From Firmicutes bacterium ADurb.Bin146 (GTDB lineage: Bacteria > Bacillota > Clostridia > DUPQ01), in assembly GCA_002070475.1 (NCBI GenBank), contig MWDI01000036.1, forward strand, positions 1 to 55,138: 55,138 nucleotides of DNA, in the 5' to 3' direction. The notes under the pieces are model-generated. The model did no database searches. It was given only the letters and a program-made list of their open reading frames with translations, and had not been told where the DNA came from. Numbering within the stretch: the first letter of the stretch is position 1; each line of letters starts with the position of its first letter. Position numbers and translations under genes: made by a program. This document shows, in pieces, positions 51,486 through 55,138 of the stretch.

Positions 51486-52637
51486 ATGAACATGAATGAG
51501 ATGACCTCCCGTGAACGGCTTTTAGCCGTACTGAACAAAACAATGCCGGACCGGATCCCTATCTCTCCCCGTATGAGTTACTGGATGAGAGACTATTATG
51601 GCGGCTCAGGTTATTTTGAGTTGATGAAGATGAGGAATGAGTTCAGCTTTGACCCCATATTCCAGATTGATATCTCGCCTCCTAATTTCCCTTACACTCA
51701 GTTCATTGATTACTCCAAGTTTGATGATATTACAGTTGATATGAAGTCAGAACGCAAAGACAGAATGCTGTATGTGGACCGCACGATTCATACACCAAAA
51801 GGCATCCTGACTGACCGTATGTTTTATGCACCGAATGACCCTATATTCGGGTTGGGACCCAATCCCGAAAAAGCAGTAGGACTTGTTAAAACTATTGATG
51901 ATCTTGAAAAGATGGCCTATCTGCTGCCTGATCCGGAAAAATTCTGCAACAGCAACTTTAGCCTTGTGGATAAAGCATTGGGCGATAACGGGATTGTCGA
52001 GGTACGACCGCATAGTGGTGTTGACCATCTGCTGGTCGATTCTCTAGGTTTTGAGAATGCCCTTATGATGCTTTATGATGATCCTGAACTGTTTAAAGCC
52101 GCACTCAAAATGTTCCACACCTATTACAAACGCTGCCTGATTTTCGCATTGGAAAGAGGTGCGAAAATTATCTTCGAAAGCTGGTATAACTGCAGTTTAA
52201 GCGCTGGCTGGTCACCTGCAGTCTGGAGGGAATATTTTATGCCATGCATAATTGAGGATGCTGCCATTACTCATAGCTACGGAGCTTATTTCCATTTTTA
52301 TGACGATGGTAAAATTATGCCTCTTCTGGATGATTTCAAGCAAATTAAAATGGATTTATTATCCACACTCTGCTCAAAGGAATCCGGCGGTGATGTGGAT
52401 GCAGTGATTATCAAGGAAAAACTGGACAAAGCAGTATCATTAAAGGGCTATGTAAGCCTTACGAAGATTCTGATGGGCACTGTAAAAGAAGTTGAGGAAA
52501 TGACCCAATATGCCTGTGAGGTGCTTGGCAAAGGCGGAGGATATATTTTAGGTACCAGTGATTCAATCCGCAACGGAAGTCCGATTGAAAATGTCCGTGC
52601 ATTTTTTGAAACCGGCAGAAGGTACGGTAAATACTAA
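51486..52637 (+). CDS. Uroporphyrinogen decarboxylase-family (UroD-like) protein
   Basis: A 383-residue UroD-superfamily barrel, the third in this window. MTSRERLLAVLNKTMPDRIPI is the usual start of the non-HemE branch (quoted in part: RERLLAVLN). At the zinc-motif position it reads FHFYDDG, without the H-x-C found in the 26147 paralogue, and the end has YILGTSDSI in place of the third cysteine. A zinc-dependent methyl transfer is therefore doubtful. AAAGGA precedes the ATG. It forms an operon with the PL22-like gene, so an involvement in sugar-acid metabolism is possible but without precedent that I know. Confidence 0.8.
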   Translation: MNMNEMTSRERLLAVLNKTMPDRIPISPRMSYWMRDYYGGSGYFELMKMRNEFSFDPIFQIDISPPNFPYTQFIDYSKFDDITVDMKSERKDRMLYVDRTIHTPKGILTDRMFYAPNDPIFGLGPNPEKAVGLVKTIDDLEKMAYLLPDPEKFCNSNFSLVDKALGDNGIVEVRPHSGVDHLLVDSLGFENALMMLYDDPELFKAALKMFHTYYKRCLIFALERGAKIIFESWYNCSLSAGWSPAVWREYFMPCIIEDAAITHSYGAYFHFYDDGKIMPLLDDFKQIKMDLLSTLCSKESGGDVDAVIIKEKLDKAVSLKGYVSLTKILMGTVKEVEEMTQYACEVLGKGGGYILGTSDSIRNGSPIENVRAFFETGRRYGKY

Positions 52638-52658
52638 TAAGATTTATCCAGACATGAT

Positions 52659-53933
52659 TTATTTTGATTTACAGAGCAGTACATAACCATCTACTCCTGA
52701 TGCAATAGCTGAGTACTGTATAATTTCCATAATATCAGTATCTATGTATATATTATCACTTTGAGAATATATATATCTGTATTGATAACCGTCATACTCA
52801 AAATCAATATATTTTTGGTTTATAAGGGAATAGTAAAACTCTTCCATAGAAAGATTATTGGTATAAAGATAATATGCTGTCGGAAGACCAACATACCGGA
52901 TATGCCAGGGTTCATACAGCATGATCTGTGTATACTGTTCCTTGCCTTCTTCATATCTTATGGTAAATCCATACCTGTAACTGTTATCTTTAAGCCATAA
53001 AGCATATGGTGCACCTTTCGATGATTCATCAAGCATATACCCATAACCTATAACATCAAGGGTCAGTCCGTTATGATGCTCGCTGCAGCCTGGTATTGCC
53101 ACACGGCCTGCTGTATATTCATAAGCCTGAGCATATGTCATATTCTCCTCGGCTATTCTTCTGTTGACCCAGTAATCAAAACTCTGTTTCTGGGTCTCAA
53201 ATGTCCTATGTGCGCTTGCTACATGCATATTAAGACTCGCATCATATGCATCAGCTGCCAAAAGGAGTTTCTCCAGAGCTTCCTTAACATGATTCAGAAT
53301 AAATAGGTCATCCCTGTTATCCAGTACGTAATCCGGATCTGTAAGCTGGACAAGACCGGTTATACTATCTGCTTCCTGCTGTGTTATAGGGTTGTCCCTG
53401 TTGATGATTTTTAAGGAAACATCATCCTGTACTGTGTTCTTTTCTATTTTACTCATATATACTGTTTCATCTCTGTCAGACAGAAGGTATCCGGACTTAA
53501 CAAAATTTCCCGATATAATGGTTGCTATTCCTATATAATTGTTTTTCTCATGAAAAACACCTGTATTAAGTATAAATTTATCATTCTCGTAATTTGCAAT
53601 TGATATATCAGGAAAGTAAACAACAGCATATGCATCATCACTAGCTGTATTATCGATTAATTTTACCTCTGAAGCTTCAAGAATTACAGTATAGGGGTTG
53701 TCTGGATTTGGAAGATGCTCATTCAAACCTTCTTTAGGAGTATACTCCTGTGTCGGAATTGGTGAATTTACAGGCGCTTCTGAACTTGTATTTGTTACAG
53801 GCTGGGATGGATTTTCAGAAGCTGAGGGTGTACTTTCATGACTGAAAATGAAGATAAGTATACCTGCAGCAATTGAAAACAGAATTCCTGCAGTAATAAG
53901 TAATATAATCGTCTTCTTTTCTTTATCCTTCAT
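52659..53933 (-). CDS. D-alanyl-D-alanine carboxypeptidase, VanY-type (M15B)
   Basis: A 424-residue membrane-anchored zinc peptidase that should remove the terminal D-Ala of peptidoglycan stem peptides outside the cell. One N-terminal helix (about 8-30), then a Ser/Pro/Thr/Asn stalk to about 70, a beta-rich unknown region to about 190, and the VanY catalytic domain (about 195-360). Zinc ligands are in SEHHNGLTLD (H286, D293) and EPWHIRYVG (H344). The length exceeds a bare VanY because of the extra N-terminal and C-terminal regions. It precedes the gene order Hsp33-methyltransferase on the same strand but with a 12-base gap, so it may be cotranscribed with hslO. Confidence 0.92.
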   Translation of the reverse strand: MKDKEKKTIILLITAGILFSIAAGILIFIFSHESTPSASENPSQPVTNTSSEAPVNSPIPTQEYTPKEGLNEHLPNPDNPYTVILEASEVKLIDNTASDDAYAVVYFPDISIANYENDKFILNTGVFHEKNNYIGIATIISGNFVKSGYLLSDRDETVYMSKIEKNTVQDDVSLKIINRDNPITQQEADSITGLVQLTDPDYVLDNRDDLFILNHVKEALEKLLLAADAYDASLNMHVASAHRTFETQKQSFDYWVNRRIAEENMTYAQAYEYTAGRVAIPGCSEHHNGLTLDVIGYGYMLDESSKGAPYALWLKDNSYRYGFTIRYEEGKEQYTQIMLYEPWHIRYVGLPTAYYLYTNNLSMEEFYYSLINQKYIDFEYDGYQYRYIYSQSDNIYIDTDIMEIIQYSAIASGVDGYVLLCKSK

Positions 53934-53945
53934 GCTGTCCTCTGC

Positions 53946-54800
53946 TTATCCGATTATCTTAAGTATATCCTTGCTGTCATAATGATAATGAGCATTACAG
54001 TATGGGCAAACTGCTTCTATTGCTGACTGCTGGCTTGCAACTTCATTTAGCTGTTCTTTGTCTATTGTTAGCAGTTTTTCTAATATTTTATCTTTGCTGC
54101 AGCTGCATTCGAATGCGATACTTTCTTCTTTTGTTATCTCCAGTTTCCGGTCAGAAAAAAGAAAGTTCAACAGATTTTCAGGTGTCCTAAGGTCATATAT
54201 TAACTTAGATATATTAGTTGTCAGTGATACCCTTTGTTCAAGTTCATTTAATATGACTTCTTCTGTACCCGGTAATACTTGTATTATGTATCCACCCGCT
54301 GCCATCAGATTTCCTTTATCATCAAAATATGTCCCCAAAGCACATGCTGTTGGAGTCTGTTCGCTGTCCATGTAATACTTGGCTATATCTTCGGCGATTT
54401 CTCCAGTCACAAGAGGTGTAATTCCCGTATATGGTTCTTTCAAGCCGAAATCCCTGGATATCATCAGCTTTCCCGGCATAAGAAGCTGCCCTAATGAGGT
54501 TATGTTTTCTCCATATGTAGTGTAATCATTATTCACAACATAACCTTTTACTTTCCCTTTACTGTCGGATATGGCCAATAATCCTTTCATAGGGGCTTCT
54601 GATGATATCTGCACAGCGATACTTTCACTTTTTGACATATATGACATCATTGCGGTAACAGTAAGGAGCCTTCCCAAAGCCATTGCAGACATAAGATTAA
54701 GGTTATGGTTCAAAATAGCCTTATTTACAGTATCCGTACTTACCGCTGCATATATCCTGACCTTCTTGTCATAGGCCATTGCACTTAATATTTTATCCAT
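53946..54800 (-). CDS. hslO: Redox-regulated chaperone Hsp33
   Basis: A 284-residue holdase chaperone activated by oxidation. The C-terminal zinc switch has the four cysteines C232-x-C234 (ECSCSKDK) and C265-x-x-C268 (VCPYCNAHY), as in E. coli Hsp33. The N-terminal domain begins DKILSAMAYDKKVRIYAAVST and has LGRLLTVTAMMSYM. No defects are seen. It lies 7 bases after the end of a methyltransferase gene. Confidence 0.96.
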   Translation of the reverse strand: MDKILSAMAYDKKVRIYAAVSTDTVNKAILNHNLNLMSAMALGRLLTVTAMMSYMSKSESIAVQISSEAPMKGLLAISDSKGKVKGYVVNNDYTTYGENITSLGQLLMPGKLMISRDFGLKEPYTGITPLVTGEIAEDIAKYYMDSEQTPTACALGTYFDDKGNLMAAGGYIIQVLPGTEEVILNELEQRVSLTTNISKLIYDLRTPENLLNFLFSDRKLEITKEESIAFECSCSKDKILEKLLTIDKEQLNEVASQQSAIEAVCPYCNAHYHYDSKDILKIIG

Positions 54801-54807
54801 TAAACAC

Positions 54808-55138
54808 CTATTTCTTCATTAATATTATAAATTTCCTTTGACTGTCTTTTTTGGGTTTTTCAAATAAAAGATCATCCAGCATGTCCACTAATTCAAATCC
54901 GCTTTTTTCTGCTACATCAAGAATCTGCTTGTCAGAATATGCTCTTTCTGTATTGCATGTATCGTATCTTTCATAATCGCCATGCTGATTCTTTATAAAA
55001 TACGTAATCTCCATTTTGCACAAACCGGACTTTTGGCTATATCTGTTTACCCATGTATAGGAAACATCATCAGAAAGATCAAAATACACATTATTCGCAT
55101 AAATATTCTCAAACTTGTATACAGTATTCAAATCGAAT
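54808..55138 (-). CDS. Class I SAM-dependent methyltransferase (5' end beyond window)
   Basis: C-terminal 110 residues of a methyltransferase. The frame is open to the right edge, so the SAM-binding N-terminus is missing. The segment FDLNTVYKFENIYANNVYFDLSDDVSY... (quoted in part: DLNTVYKFENIYANN) and TERAYSDKQILDVAEKSGFELVDM match the C-terminal lid of small-molecule methyltransferases of the methyltransferase_25/11 type, which end in beta strands such as KFIILMKK. Target unknown. Confidence 0.75.
   Translation of the reverse strand, partial: FDLNTVYKFENIYANNVYFDLSDDVSYTWVNRYSQKSGLCKMEITYFIKNQHGDYERYDTCNTERAYSDKQILDVAEKSGFELVDMLDDLLFEKPKKDSQRKFIILMKK

Overview
The window looks like the chromosome of a low-GC, AT-rich Gram-positive anaerobe of the Clostridia. 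Evidence seen directly: strong GGAGG-type ribosome-binding sites, sigma-A style TTGACA-17-TATAAT promoters, CCA-encoded tRNAs, CTC/L25, Hsp33, a VanY-type carboxypeptidase, a BspA-like leucine-rich lipoprotein, TipA-like MerR regulation, and many intracellular glycosidases lacking signal peptides. No phage, IS element or CRISPR array was recognised.

Layout. 1-3.9 kb (minus): an amidohydrolase cut by the edge, then an operon of a membrane-anchored beta-lactamase-like/PQQ-propeller fusion, a small membrane protein and free-methionine-R-sulfoxide reductase. 4.0-8.7 kb: a GH2 beta-mannosidase divergent from a cytosolic parallel beta-helix protein. 8.7-11.0 kb: a fruK-type sugar-phosphate kinase and an ArsB/CitM-like permease. 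11.0-14.8 kb: a TipA-type MerR regulator with a 19-bp-spacer promoter, and a PAS/PAS/degenerate-GGDEF/EAL phosphodiesterase. 14.9-18.6 kb: an unusual operon of corrinoid-binding protein, FtsX/MacB-type ABC permease and ATPase, and a UroD-type methyltransferase. 18.7-24.1 kb: LRR protein, L25, a decayed UlaG-like lactonase, an alginate-lyase-family enzyme, an M55 aminopeptidase and a penicillin-binding-like lipoprotein. 24.2-27.2 kb: metG preceded by what looks like a Met-codon leader peptide/terminator attenuator, and a second UroD paralogue.

27.3-31.5 kb: a large LRR lipoprotein and a three-gene split HipA system (hipB, hipS-like, hipT-like) with three regularly spaced palindromic operators. 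31.6-42.9 kb: a plant-glycan utilisation locus: GH36 alpha-galactosidase, GH2, GH43, GH39, a GPH sugar symporter and GH1, with a divergent AraC regulator. None of the enzymes has a secretion signal, so they most likely trim oligosaccharides imported by the symporter. 42.9-47.6 kb: two tRNAs on the minus strand (Leu, fMet), a block of cell-envelope genes (lipoprotein, SGNH hydrolase, CvpA, anchored propeller) and four tRNAs on the plus strand (Asp, Phe, Gly, Cys). 47.6-52.6 kb: an unrecognised large protein probably of glycosidase-like type, a GNAT acetyltransferase, a PL22-like propeller lyase and a third UroD paralogue. 52.7-55.1 kb (minus): VanY-type carboxypeptidase, Hsp33 and the end of a methyltransferase.

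The most noteworthy points are the putative metG attenuator, the tripartite Hip system with its operator array and apparently leaderless hipB, and the corrinoid/ABC/UroD operon. All functions are inferred by reading motifs; no database search was run.
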